Of a stretch of 64,000 nucleotides of DNA, positions 49,153 to 57,615 are shown piece by piece. The stretch lies in contig NZ_CANNDN010000001.1 of the NCBI RefSeq assembly GCF_947503465.1, positions 434,001 through 498,000 of the forward strand. Reading direction: 5' to 3'. The notes under the pieces were generated by a model. That model was not told the DNA's origin. It saw only the letters and a list, made by a program, of their open reading frames with translations, and did not search any database. The DNA is from an uncultured Tateyamaria sp. GTDB taxonomy: Bacteria; Pseudomonadota; Alphaproteobacteria; Rhodobacterales; Rhodobacteraceae. How positions within the stretch are numbered: the first letter of the stretch is position 1; every line of letters begins with the position of its first letter. Position numbers and translations under genes: made by a program.

Positions 49153-50844
49153 ATGTCAATTCAACCTCCATTGACGGAGCTGCCGATCAAGACCGCGGAC
49201 TCGGGGTTTTATCGGGGCTTTAGCGTCAACGTTGCGGTGATCAGCAAGATCATCATCAGCATGCTTGTCGTCTGGTGCATCGTTTGGCCGACCGAGGCGG
49301 GCACCGTCTTGGGCGACTGGAACAGCGTCATTCTCGCCAACTTCGCCGCTTGGTACATCTGGGTCGTCACGTTCTTCGTGATCGTCTGCCTGGGCCTCGC
49401 CATCTGGCCAACTGCGGGTCGCCTGAACCTGGGCCAGCCCGGGGAAAAACCCGAATTCAGCAACTTTTCCTGGTTCTCGATGATGTTCGGTGCCGGGATC
49501 GGGGTCGGCATGCTGACCTGGGCCGTGGCCGAACCGGTGGCGCATTTCAAGAACAACCCCTCCGTCATTCAGGGCGCAACCACCACGCTTAGCGCAGACA
49601 ACGTGCGTGAGGCCTATGTCTGGTCCTTCCTGCACTGGGGCCTGGGGGCCTGGGCCTGCTATGCTGTTGCAGGTCTTGCTCTGGCATTCTTCAGCTATCG
49701 TCGTGGTCTCCCGCTGACGATCCGGTCGTCACTGACGCCACTGTTCGGCAAAACGCTGTCCGGATTTCTGGGCAACCTGATCGACATCGTCGCAGTGGTG
49801 GCAACCATTCTGGGGGTTGCGCAAACGCTTGGCTTTGGCGTGGAACAGTTCGTGGCCGGTCTGACCCGGATCGGAATCGGAGGCCTTGTCCTGGATGACG
49901 GTTCCGCCACGACGCTCGGCATTGTCGTGGCGCTTCTGGTCATCATGGGCGCGTCGACGCTCTCGGCCCTGTCGGGCGTGGGCAAAGGCATCAAATGGCT
50001 GTCGAACATCAACATGGTGCTGTCGATTGTCCTGCTGGGCTTCTTCATCATCTTCGGGGCGACCTTCTTTGGTGCGGCGGCTTTCTTTGTGGGCATCTGG
50101 GACTACCTGGTCGCGCTTCCATGGCTCAGCTTCAATGTCTACGCCTCTGACGGCGTTGACGGGTCCGAAGCGTTCCTGCTGGCACAGTGGCAGGGCTGGT
50201 GGCCCGTGTTCTACTGGGCCTGGTGGATCGCCTTTGCACCTTTCGTGGGGCTGTTCCTGGCGCGTATATCGCGGGGCCGAAGCATCCGCGAGTTCGTGCT
50301 GGGCGCCATGATCGTGCCGTCGCTGATGTGCTTTGTCTGGTTCTCTTGGGCCGGTGGCACCGCCATCGATCTGGAACTGAACGGCGACGCAAACGGTGTC
50401 ATTCTGGACGCGGCCAATGGTGACAAGATTTTTGCCATGACCGAATTCATGCTGGCACCCATCGCACAGGTCCTCGCCTGGGGCATGGCGGTTCTGATCG
50501 TTGTGCTGCTGATGACCTTCCTTGTGACATCGGCTGACTCCGCTGTGCTGATCGTGAACACGATCAACGCCGCCGGTGACGAAGGTCCCAAGGCGCGCCC
50601 GCACATCCTGTTCTGGGGCTCGGCCCTTGGGCTTGTCGTGGCCGGTCTGCTGATTTCCGGCGGGACGGGGGCCATTCAGACCGCCATGGTGATCGGGGCA
50701 TTGCCGTTCTCGATCGTGATGGCGCTGATGTGCATCGCGCTGATCAAGGCGATCTACAACGATGGACGCCGCGAAGCGGCTGGCGTGCCCGCCGTGCACT
50801 CGGAAATTCCGGGGGCCACCGGCAACGGCCTGCCTGCCGAGTAA
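49153..50844 (+). CDS. BCCT family transporter, probable DMSP/betaine uptake
   Basis: A 563-residue twelve-helix betaine-carnitine-choline-type transporter. The GIGVGMLTWAVAEPVAHF motif gives the sodium and substrate site, and VFYWAWWIAFAPFVGLFLAR with ISRGRSIREF is the Trp-box of the quaternary-ammonium site. BCCT carriers import glycine betaine, choline, carnitine or DMSP. Its place behind dmdA-acuI suggests DMSP, but betaine is equally possible from sequence. Start at the ATG after AGGAAGG. A strong terminator follows. Confidence 0.92.
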   Translation: MSIQPPLTELPIKTADSGFYRGFSVNVAVISKIIISMLVVWCIVWPTEAGTVLGDWNSVILANFAAWYIWVVTFFVIVCLGLAIWPTAGRLNLGQPGEKPEFSNFSWFSMMFGAGIGVGMLTWAVAEPVAHFKNNPSVIQGATTTLSADNVREAYVWSFLHWGLGAWACYAVAGLALAFFSYRRGLPLTIRSSLTPLFGKTLSGFLGNLIDIVAVVATILGVAQTLGFGVEQFVAGLTRIGIGGLVLDDGSATTLGIVVALLVIMGASTLSALSGVGKGIKWLSNINMVLSIVLLGFFIIFGATFFGAAAFFVGIWDYLVALPWLSFNVYASDGVDGSEAFLLAQWQGWWPVFYWAWWIAFAPFVGLFLARISRGRSIREFVLGAMIVPSLMCFVWFSWAGGTAIDLELNGDANGVILDAANGDKIFAMTEFMLAPIAQVLAWGMAVLIVVLLMTFLVTSADSAVLIVNTINAAGDEGPKARPHILFWGSALGLVVAGLLISGGTGAIQTAMVIGALPFSIVMALMCIALIKAIYNDGRREAAGVPAVHSEIPGATGNGLPAE

Positions 50845-50865
50845 ACCGATCTGCAAAACGCACTG

Positions 50866-50900
50866 AAAGGGCCCTGGCGCTTGCGCGCCGGGGCCTTTTT
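50866..50900 (+). terminator. Intrinsic terminator of the BCCT gene
   Basis: AAAGGGCCCTGGCGC pairs with GCGCCGGGGCCTTTTT around a TTGC loop. This is a GC-rich stem with a T-run, 21 bases after the transporter stop. It should end the transporter transcript before the cysteine desulfurase-like gene. Confidence 0.85.
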
Positions 50901-50933
50901 CTTAATCTGGGGGCAATTGCAGAAGGTGCGCCC

Positions 50934-52160
50934 ATGTCCCTCGATATTGAATTTGTCCGGGCCCAGTTCCCGGCCTTTGCCGAACCGTCCTTGCAGGGGC
51001 AGGCGTTTTTCGAAAACGCGGGCGGCAGCTATACCTGCAGGCAGGTCATTGACCGGTTGTTCCGCTTCTACACGCAGCGCAAGGTGCAGCCCTATGCCGA
51101 CTATGACGCCTCGCGCCTGGGCGGCGAGGAGATGGACGAGGCGCGCATGCGCATGGCAGCCCTCTTGGGTGTTGACACGGACGAGCTGAGCTTTGGCCCT
51201 TCGACGACCCAGAACACCTATGTTCTGGCACAGGCCTTTGCCCAGATGATGCAGCCCGGCGAAGCCATCGTCGTGACCAATCAGGACCACGAAGCCAACA
51301 CAGGCCCGTGGCGCCGTCTGGCGGAACGCGGATTCGAGATACGCGAATGGCAGGTGGACCCCGGCACCGGCCATCTGGATCCCGGAGCGCTGGAAGACAT
51401 CCTCGATGAAAAGGTGCGGCTTGTCTGCTTCCCGCACTGTTCAAACGTGATCGGAGAGATCAATCCGGTGACCGAGATCACGGCCCTGGCCCATGCTGCC
51501 GGTGCATTTGTCTGCGTGGATGGCGTCAGCTATGCGCCGCATGGCTTTCCTGATGTGGGAACGTTGGGACCGGATGTGTACCTGTTTTCCGCCTACAAGA
51601 CCTATGGCCCCCATCAGGGTCTGATGGTGATCCGCCGCACGCTTGGAGAGTTGTTGCCGAACCAGGGGCACTACTTCAACGCGGGCAGCCTGTACAAACG
51701 GTTCACGCCCGCCGGGCCCGACCATGCGCAGGTTGCCGCCTGTGCGGGTATGGCAGATTATGTAGACGCCCTTTACGATCACCATATGGGTGGGGGTGGC
51801 ACACAAGTGTCCCCGCGGGGACAAACCGTACACGACCTGATGCGCACCCGCGAAATCGAAGCGCTAACCCGCGTGATGGACGCCCTCAGGGACCGCAACG
51901 ACGTCCGCGTGATCGGCCCGACCGACGCCGCGGTGCGTGCGCCCACCGTGGCGCTTGATCTCGGCCGCGACCCGGTGGCCGTGGCGGCCGAGCTGGCGCG
52001 GCAAGGGATCATGGCAGGGGGCGGAGACTTCTATGCCGTGCGGGCCTTGCAGGCCATGGGGGTGGACCCGGACCGGGGTGTTCTGCGACTGAGTTTCACG
52101 CATTACACGAATGATGCCGAAATCGATCAACTCCTTTCCGCCCTCGACGCTGTTCTTTGA
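50934..52160 (+). CDS. Class V PLP enzyme, cysteine desulfurase-like
   Basis: A 408-residue class V aminotransferase-fold enzyme. The PLP lysine lies in VYLFSAYKTYGPHQGLMVI. QAFFENAGGSYTCRQVIDRL, LSFGPSTTQNTYVLAQAFA and ITALAHAAGAFVCVDGVSY are typical of the cysteine-desulfurase-like subgroup TIGR01976. No obvious sulfur-acceptor loop Cys matches IscS/SufS, so desulfurase activity is unproven. AGAAGG lies before the ATG. It is separated from the transporter by the terminator and may have its own promoter. Confidence 0.85.
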   Translation: MSLDIEFVRAQFPAFAEPSLQGQAFFENAGGSYTCRQVIDRLFRFYTQRKVQPYADYDASRLGGEEMDEARMRMAALLGVDTDELSFGPSTTQNTYVLAQAFAQMMQPGEAIVVTNQDHEANTGPWRRLAERGFEIREWQVDPGTGHLDPGALEDILDEKVRLVCFPHCSNVIGEINPVTEITALAHAAGAFVCVDGVSYAPHGFPDVGTLGPDVYLFSAYKTYGPHQGLMVIRRTLGELLPNQGHYFNAGSLYKRFTPAGPDHAQVAACAGMADYVDALYDHHMGGGGTQVSPRGQTVHDLMRTREIEALTRVMDALRDRNDVRVIGPTDAAVRAPTVALDLGRDPVAVAAELARQGIMAGGGDFYAVRALQAMGVDPDRGVLRLSFTHYTNDAEIDQLLSALDAVL

Positions 52161-52183
52161 CGCAAGGGCAGCCTGCGACAGCT

Positions 52184-52210
52184 TGATCCAAGCCGCCTCG
52201 CGCTACGTAA
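52184..52210 (+). promoter_or_regulatory. RpoE/ChrR-type promoter upstream of photolyase
   Basis: TGATCC (52184-52189) and TAA (52208-52210) are separated by exactly 18 bases, as in the sigma-E promoters controlled by ChrR in Rhodobacter (TGATC-N18-TAA). It lies 28 bases before the photolyase start. In R. sphaeroides phrA and a cfa gene are members of this singlet-oxygen regulon, and the same two genes follow here. Confidence 0.75.
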
Positions 52211-52238
52211 TCTCTGAACAAGAAAAGAGGGCGGGGCG

Positions 52239-53654
52239 TTGAGCAGCACACCGATTATCATGTGGTTTCGCCGCGACCTGCGGCTGAGCGACCATCCGGC
52301 GTTAAAGGCGGCTTGCGACAGCGGTCGCCCCGTTATCCCTTTGGTTATACGAGATCAGAGCGTGGATGACCTGGGCGCTGCACCGAAATGGCGTTGGGGC
52401 CTTGGGGTGGAACACCTGGCGCAAGCGCTGGAAGGCAAGGGCAGCCGGCTGATCTTCCGGTCGGGTCAGGCGCTGACCGTCTTGCAAAAGCTGATCGACG
52501 AGACTGGGGCAGGGGCCGTGTACTGGTCGCGGCTTTATGATCCGCAGGCCGTCGACCGCGATAGCACGATCAAGGCGACGCTCAAGGACCAGGGCGTGGA
52601 TGCGCGCAGCTATGGCGGGCACCTGATGTTCGAACCCTGGACAACCGAGACCAAGACCGGCGGGTTCTACAAGGTCTACACGCCCTTCTGGCGATCCGTG
52701 AAAAACCGCGAGGTGGACGCGCCGTTGTCCACGCCGGGCGGGTTTTCTGCCCCGGACACCTGGCCCGCAAGCGAAGACCCGGGCGACTGGAACCTGCGGG
52801 CCGGGATGAACCGTGGGGCCGAGGTCGTGAGGCCCTATGTGCGTCTGGGTGAAAGCGCCGCGCAGTCGCGGCTGGGGGCGTTCATGGCGTCCAAGGTGGC
52901 CACCTATGATGCGGGGCGCGATATCCCCGCAGAAGACCGCACATCGAACCTGTCCGAGAACCTGGCACTTGGCGAAATCAGCCCGCATCAATGCTGGCAT
53001 GCGGGCGTGCGCGCCCTGAACGAAGGCAAGGCCGGCGCGGGGACCTTTCTGAAGGAACTGGTCTGGCGCGAGTTTGCCTATCACCTCATGCACCACACCC
53101 CGCGCATCCTCGACCAGAACTGGAAAGAGGACTGGGACAGCTTTCCCTGGAACACGGACGAAACCGCGCAGGTGACTGCGTGGAAACAGGGGCGCACCGG
53201 CATTCAGTTCGTGGATGCCGCCATGCGCGAGATGTATGTGACGGGGCGGATGCACAACCGGGGGCGGATGATCGTGGCCTCGTATCTGTGCAAACACCTG
53301 ATGACCCATTGGAAGGTCGGGCAGGCCTGGTTTGACGATTGCCTGATCGACTGGGACCCGGCTGCCAACGCGATGGGCTGGCAATGGTCGGCGGGGTCGG
53401 GGCCGGATGCGACGCCCTATTTTCGCGTGTTCAACCCGGTGACGCAACTCGACAAGTTTGACAAGAACCGGGACTATGTCAGCCAGTGGATCGCCGAAGA
53501 CCGCCGCAACCCGGCAGATGCCGCGTTGTCCTATTTCAAAGCCATCCCGCGCGCCTGGAACCTGTCACCGGATGACACGTACCCACATCCGATCGTGCCG
53601 GCGGACGCGGGCCGCAAACGGGCGCTAAGTGCTTATGAAAACCGCGATTTCTGA
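52239..53654 (+). CDS. phr: Deoxyribodipyrimidine photolyase
   Basis: A 471-residue cryptochrome/photolyase family enzyme that repairs cyclobutane pyrimidine dimers with FAD and light. The N-terminal antenna domain starts IIMWFRRDLRLSDHPALKAA. The FAD-binding region includes TSNLSENLALGEISPHQCWH, WREFAYHLMHHTPRI, GRTGIQFVDAAMREMYVTGR and WDPAANAMGWQWSAGSG. Translation appears to begin at TTG because no upstream ATG fits. It follows a sigma-E-like promoter and is followed 76 bases later by the cfa-like gene. Confidence 0.94.
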   Translation: MSSTPIIMWFRRDLRLSDHPALKAACDSGRPVIPLVIRDQSVDDLGAAPKWRWGLGVEHLAQALEGKGSRLIFRSGQALTVLQKLIDETGAGAVYWSRLYDPQAVDRDSTIKATLKDQGVDARSYGGHLMFEPWTTETKTGGFYKVYTPFWRSVKNREVDAPLSTPGGFSAPDTWPASEDPGDWNLRAGMNRGAEVVRPYVRLGESAAQSRLGAFMASKVATYDAGRDIPAEDRTSNLSENLALGEISPHQCWHAGVRALNEGKAGAGTFLKELVWREFAYHLMHHTPRILDQNWKEDWDSFPWNTDETAQVTAWKQGRTGIQFVDAAMREMYVTGRMHNRGRMIVASYLCKHLMTHWKVGQAWFDDCLIDWDPAANAMGWQWSAGSGPDATPYFRVFNPVTQLDKFDKNRDYVSQWIAEDRRNPADAALSYFKAIPRAWNLSPDDTYPHPIVPADAGRKRALSAYENRDF

Positions 53655-53689
53655 TAACAAGCGCGTGCGCATGGTTGCACGACGCACAC

Positions 53690-53707
53690 TGTCAAGCTAA
53701 CTTGACA
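53690..53707. promoter_or_regulatory. Perfect inverted repeat upstream of the cfa-like gene
   Basis: TGTCAAG (53690-53696) and CTTGACA (53701-53707) are exact complements with a 4-base CTAA spacer. It lies 23 bases before the cfa-like ATG. The symmetrical spacing suits a dimeric regulator; TTGACA in the right arm could also be a -35 box, but no good -10 follows. Confidence 0.5.
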
Positions 53708-53730
53708 CAAATGCGAAACGGGGAAACCGC

Positions 53731-54939
53731 ATGATCCTGACAACGACTGACGGCCAGACGGGCTTGCCACGCTATTTTGCCCGTGTCTTTGACATGGCGC
53801 AGGGGATGAATACTGGCCGCGTGGACTTTGTTCTGCCGGACGGACGGCAGTTTCGGGCCGAGGGACCGAACCCCGGACCGGTGGCCGAAGTCCATATCCA
53901 CAATGACGATCTGTTTGCCCGACTGATCCGCGAGGGCGATCTGGGCTTTTGTGATGCCTACCTGGACGAGTGGTGGAGCACGCCGGACTTGCAGGCCTTC
54001 ATGGATTGGGTGCATGCGGACAATGACGACATCTATGACGGGTTTCCCGGCATGGGCCTGGTGCGCAAGTTCGAAAAGTTCCGGTTCTGGTTGCAACGCA
54101 ACCACCGCGAACAGGCGCGCAAGAACATCAGCTATCACTATGACCTGGGGAATGATTTTTACGGCCTGTGGCTGGACGACACGATGACCTATTCGTCCGC
54201 CCTGTTCGAGACGGGACAGGAAAGCCACGAGGCTGCGCAAATTGCCAAATATGCCAGCATGGTGGACCAGATGGGCGCGCAACCGGGTGACCATATTCTG
54301 GAAATCGGCTGTGGCTGGGGCGGGTTTGCCGAATACGCGGCCAAGGAACGCGGGCTGAAGGTCACCGGGCTGACCATCAGCGAGGAACAGTTCAAGTTCG
54401 CCCAGGACCGCATTGAAAAGGCAGGGCTTTCCGATCTTGTCGATTTCAAGTTGCAGGACTACCGCGACGAGCGTGGCACCTATGACGGCATTGCGTCCAT
54501 CGAGATGTTCGAGGCCGTGGGCGAAAAGTACTGGCCCGTGTATTTCGAGACGGTCAAGGAACGACTGAAGCCGGGCAAGAACGCCACCTTGCAGATCATC
54601 ACGGTGCAGGACCGGCGCTGGAAGGTGTACAAGCGCGGTGTCGACTTTATCCAGAAATACATCTTTCCCGGCGGCATGCTGCCCAGCCCCTCTGTGTTGC
54701 GCCAGCAGATCACCAAGGCCGGTCTGGGCATCGAACGGTCCGTCGAGTTTGGCCAAAGCTACAACATCTCGCTACGGCGCTGGCATGAGACATTCAACCA
54801 GAAGTGGGATCAGATCGCTGCCATGGGGTTTGACGACCGATTCCGCCGGATGTGGAATTTTTACCTGACCTCTTGCGCGGCAACGTTCGAAAGTGCCAAC
54901 TGCGATGTAACGCAGATCACCATCAAACGACCTGGATAG
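53731..54939 (+). CDS. cfa: Cyclopropane-fatty-acyl-phospholipid synthase family protein
   Basis: A 402-residue SAM-dependent lipid methyltransferase. The SAM motif is ILEIGCGWGGFAEYAAKERG. YHYDLGNDFYGLWLDDTMTY, MFEAVGEKYWPVYFETVKER and HETFNQKWDQI are family-typical, as is the product pocket near IQKYIFPGGMLPS. CFA enzymes add a methylene bridge to unsaturated phospholipid acyl chains. Together with phr it matches the singlet-oxygen regulon pair of Rhodobacter. trgA follows after 18 bases. Confidence 0.93.
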   Translation: MILTTTDGQTGLPRYFARVFDMAQGMNTGRVDFVLPDGRQFRAEGPNPGPVAEVHIHNDDLFARLIREGDLGFCDAYLDEWWSTPDLQAFMDWVHADNDDIYDGFPGMGLVRKFEKFRFWLQRNHREQARKNISYHYDLGNDFYGLWLDDTMTYSSALFETGQESHEAAQIAKYASMVDQMGAQPGDHILEIGCGWGGFAEYAAKERGLKVTGLTISEEQFKFAQDRIEKAGLSDLVDFKLQDYRDERGTYDGIASIEMFEAVGEKYWPVYFETVKERLKPGKNATLQIITVQDRRWKVYKRGVDFIQKYIFPGGMLPSPSVLRQQITKAGLGIERSVEFGQSYNISLRRWHETFNQKWDQIAAMGFDDRFRRMWNFYLTSCAATFESANCDVTQITIKRPG

Positions 54940-54957
54940 ATATGACGGACCTTTCCT

Positions 54958-55398
54958 ATGCCTGACGCAGCCAAACTGGTGGCCGCTGTGGGCCTTGGGC
55001 TTTTGGCCTTTATCGTGTCCGGCATGATCATGCCCCTGTTCGAGGAAGACACCAATTTCGGCTGGTTTACCTATGTGAATGTGGCTGTGGGTGCGATTGC
55101 CGGGTGGATGGTCATCGGCACGCGGGCCGGGCGGGGAATGACGTCAGCCATCAATGTCGGTCTGACGGGACCGGTGGTGATGGTGTTCTGGTGCCTGTTC
55201 ATTCAGTCCTGCAACGAGATGGTCCGCATCGCCATGAAGAACCGGTATGACGGCGCGTTCGAGGCGTTGGTGGATATCTTTCAGATCGGGGCCGAATGGG
55301 CGCTGCTGATGGCCACGATCCCGATCTGGGCAACGCTTTTGATTGGCGGGGTGATCACCGGCGTGGTGACGGAAATCGCCTGGCGCAACTGGCGGTAG
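54958..55398 (+). CDS. trgA: TrgA family tellurite-resistance membrane protein
   Basis: A 146-residue membrane protein with four predicted helices. LGLLAFIVSGMIMPLFEEDT and GWFTYVNVAVGAIAGWMVIG are the TrgA pattern. In Rhodobacter sphaeroides trgAB and cysK together support high-level tellurite resistance; the same trgA-trgB-cysK order occurs here. Molecular action is unknown. It is immediately downstream of cfa, and trgB starts 6 bases after it. Confidence 0.9.
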   Translation: MPDAAKLVAAVGLGLLAFIVSGMIMPLFEEDTNFGWFTYVNVAVGAIAGWMVIGTRAGRGMTSAINVGLTGPVVMVFWCLFIQSCNEMVRIAMKNRYDGAFEALVDIFQIGAEWALLMATIPIWATLLIGGVITGVVTEIAWRNWR

Positions 55399-55404
55399 GG
55401 CCCG

Positions 55405-56526
55405 ATGGACACCTTGTTTTTCTATGGCACGCTGCGGCATGTGCCCTTGCTGGACTGCGTGCTGGGCCGCCCGGGTGACGTGGATGTGGTGGCGGATGTC
55501 CTTCGCGGCTATGCGGTGTTGTCGTCGCCTGATGGGCTGTACCCGGTGTTGACGCCGGATGCCGACGATGAAGTGCATGGTGTTCTGGTGCGCGGCCTTG
55601 GACCAGAGGATATCGCCCGCCTGAACTATTACGAGGGTGGGTTCGACTATGATCTGGAGCCTGTGACCCTGGACTCCGGGGCCGTGAGCCGTGTCTATGT
55701 GCCGGGTCCATCGGTATCGCGGGTGCAATCCAGGTGGGATTTCGATGCGTGGGAAGACCGCTGGGCCGAGATGAACCTGTTTGCCGCGCAAGAGGTCATG
55801 GCGGGCTATGGCCGTGTGTCGGTTGCGGATTTGGCCGCCCGGTTCCCCCGCATTCGGGCCCGCGCCTGGAGCAAGGTTCTGGCGCGGCGTGGACGCCATG
55901 GGCAGGACGTGTTGAACGGGCGTGTCGACATGACTGCCCGCACCAAGGCGTACAGCGACTTCTTCACCATTGAGGACATGGTGCTACGCCACGAAATCTT
56001 CGGGGGCGGGATGTCAGGGCCGTTGCGGCGGGCCGTCTTTGTGTCCAGCGATGCGTCTATCGTGTTGCCCTACGATCCGGTGCGGGACCGTGTCCTGCTG
56101 GTCGAACAGGTTCGGATGGGCCCGATTGGCCGCAACGACCCGGTGTGCTGGCAGATGGAGCCGGTGGCGGGTCTGATTGATCCGGGCGAGACGCCGGAAG
56201 AGGCTGCCCGCCGCGAAGGGGCGGAGGAGGCGGGCCTGACCTTTGACCGGCTGGAGCCTGCAGGCGAATGCTATGCCTCGCCGGGGGCGGCGACGGATTT
56301 TTTCCACCTGTTCGTTGGGCTGTGCGATCTGCCCGATGATGCGACAGGCATTGGCGGAGAAGAGGCGGAGGGGGAGAACATCCGAAGTCACCTCATGGCG
56401 TTTGATGACTTGCTGGCGCTGGCCGATGACCGGCGGGTCGCCAATACGCCGCTGGCCATGCTGACCTATTGGCTGGCGCACCACCGTGCACGCGTGCAGG
56501 GTGCGCGCGCGCCGGACGTGGCTTGA
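55405..56526 (+). CDS. trgB: TrgB: gamma-glutamylcyclotransferase-like domain fused to NUDIX hydrolase
   Basis: A 373-residue two-domain protein. Residues about 1-135 form a gamma-glutamylcyclotransferase-like fold (MDTLFFYGTLRHVPLLDCVL; LNYYEGGFDYDLEPVTL). Residues about 190-345 form a NUDIX domain with a complete box, starting GLIDPGETPEEAARR and ending EEAGL, near residues 255-277. The NUDIX half resembles ADP-sugar pyrophosphatases. The homologous TrgB contributes to tellurite resistance in Rhodobacter. The fusion links glutathione-like and nucleotide-sugar chemistry, but a combined reaction is not known. Confidence 0.9.
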   Translation: MDTLFFYGTLRHVPLLDCVLGRPGDVDVVADVLRGYAVLSSPDGLYPVLTPDADDEVHGVLVRGLGPEDIARLNYYEGGFDYDLEPVTLDSGAVSRVYVPGPSVSRVQSRWDFDAWEDRWAEMNLFAAQEVMAGYGRVSVADLAARFPRIRARAWSKVLARRGRHGQDVLNGRVDMTARTKAYSDFFTIEDMVLRHEIFGGGMSGPLRRAVFVSSDASIVLPYDPVRDRVLLVEQVRMGPIGRNDPVCWQMEPVAGLIDPGETPEEAARREGAEEAGLTFDRLEPAGECYASPGAATDFFHLFVGLCDLPDDATGIGGEEAEGENIRSHLMAFDDLLALADDRRVANTPLAMLTYWLAHHRARVQGARAPDVA

Positions 56527-56580
56527 GGTCGGATACGCGCACCGTTACATCTGCGGGTAACTTGGAAAAGGAATGCCCCC

Positions 56581-57615
56581 ATGCGCTATGCGTCTGATTT
56601 GGCTGCGGCCATCGGAAACACGCCCCTGATCAAGCTGCGACAGGCGAGCGAAGAGACGGGGTGCACCATCCTGGGCAAGGCGGAGTTCATGAACCCGGGC
56701 CAGTCCGTCAAGGACCGCGCCGCGCTGTCGATCATTCAGGACGCCGTTGCCAGTGGCGCGCTGCGTCCCGGCGGCACGATTGTCGAAGGCACCGCAGGCA
56801 ATACCGGTATCGGGCTGGCCTTGGTCGGCGCGTCCATGGGCTTCAAGACGGTCATCGTGATCCCGGAAACCCAAAGCCAGGAAAAGAAGGACATGCTGCG
56901 CCTTGCCGGGGCGGAACTGGTGCAGGTGCCCGCCGCCCCCTATCGCAATCCCAACAATTTCGTGCGCTATTCCGGACGTCTGGCCGAGGCGCTTGCCAAG
57001 ACGGAGCCGAATGGCGCGATCTGGGCCAACCAGTTCGACAACGTCGCCAACCGCAAGGCCCATATCGAAACCACCGGGCCCGAGATCTGGGAACAGACCG
57101 ATGGCAAGGTTGATGGCTTTATCTGTGCGGTGGGCTCTGGTGGGACCTTGGCGGGCGTGGCCGACGTGTTGCAGCCCAAGGGCGTCAAGATCGGGCTGGC
57201 CGATCCCGATGGGGCGGGCCTGTTCAGCTATTACACCACGGGCGAGATCGCGATGGAAGGTTCGTCCATCGCCGAAGGTATCGGGCAGGTGCGCATCACG
57301 CGGAACCTGGAAGGGTTCACGCCCGATTTCAGCTACAACATCCCGGATGCCGAGGCGTTGCCGCTTGTTTTTGACATGCTTGAGCACGAAGGGCTGTGCC
57401 TTGGCGCATCGTCCGGCGTGAACGTGGCGGGCGCCATCCGGCTGGCGCGGGACCTTGGGCCCGGCCATACCATCGTCACCATCCTGTGTGACTTTGGCAC
57501 GCGCTACCAGTCCAAGCTGTTCAACCCCGACTTCCTCAGAGAGAAAGGCCTGCCCGTGCCCGAGTGGCTGGATCAGGCCCCGTCCAGCATCCCGGGCGTG
57601 TTCGAGGACGTATGA
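56581..57615 (+). CDS. cysK: Cysteine synthase A
   Basis: A 344-residue O-acetylserine sulfhydrylase. The PLP lysine is in MNPGQSVKDRAALSII (K44). GTAGNTGIGLALVGASMGFK is the phosphate loop, and FICAVGSGGTLAGVADVLQP the second glycine loop. A C-terminal extension makes it longer than the common about 310 residues. It condenses O-acetylserine with sulfide; sulfide would be available if the mtoX homologue oxidises methanethiol. As in Rhodobacter, it is next to trgAB. Its stop overlaps the MscS gene. Confidence 0.95.
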   Translation: MRYASDLAAAIGNTPLIKLRQASEETGCTILGKAEFMNPGQSVKDRAALSIIQDAVASGALRPGGTIVEGTAGNTGIGLALVGASMGFKTVIVIPETQSQEKKDMLRLAGAELVQVPAAPYRNPNNFVRYSGRLAEALAKTEPNGAIWANQFDNVANRKAHIETTGPEIWEQTDGKVDGFICAVGSGGTLAGVADVLQPKGVKIGLADPDGAGLFSYYTTGEIAMEGSSIAEGIGQVRITRNLEGFTPDFSYNIPDAEALPLVFDMLEHEGLCLGASSGVNVAGAIRLARDLGPGHTIVTILCDFGTRYQSKLFNPDFLREKGLPVPEWLDQAPSSIPGVFEDV

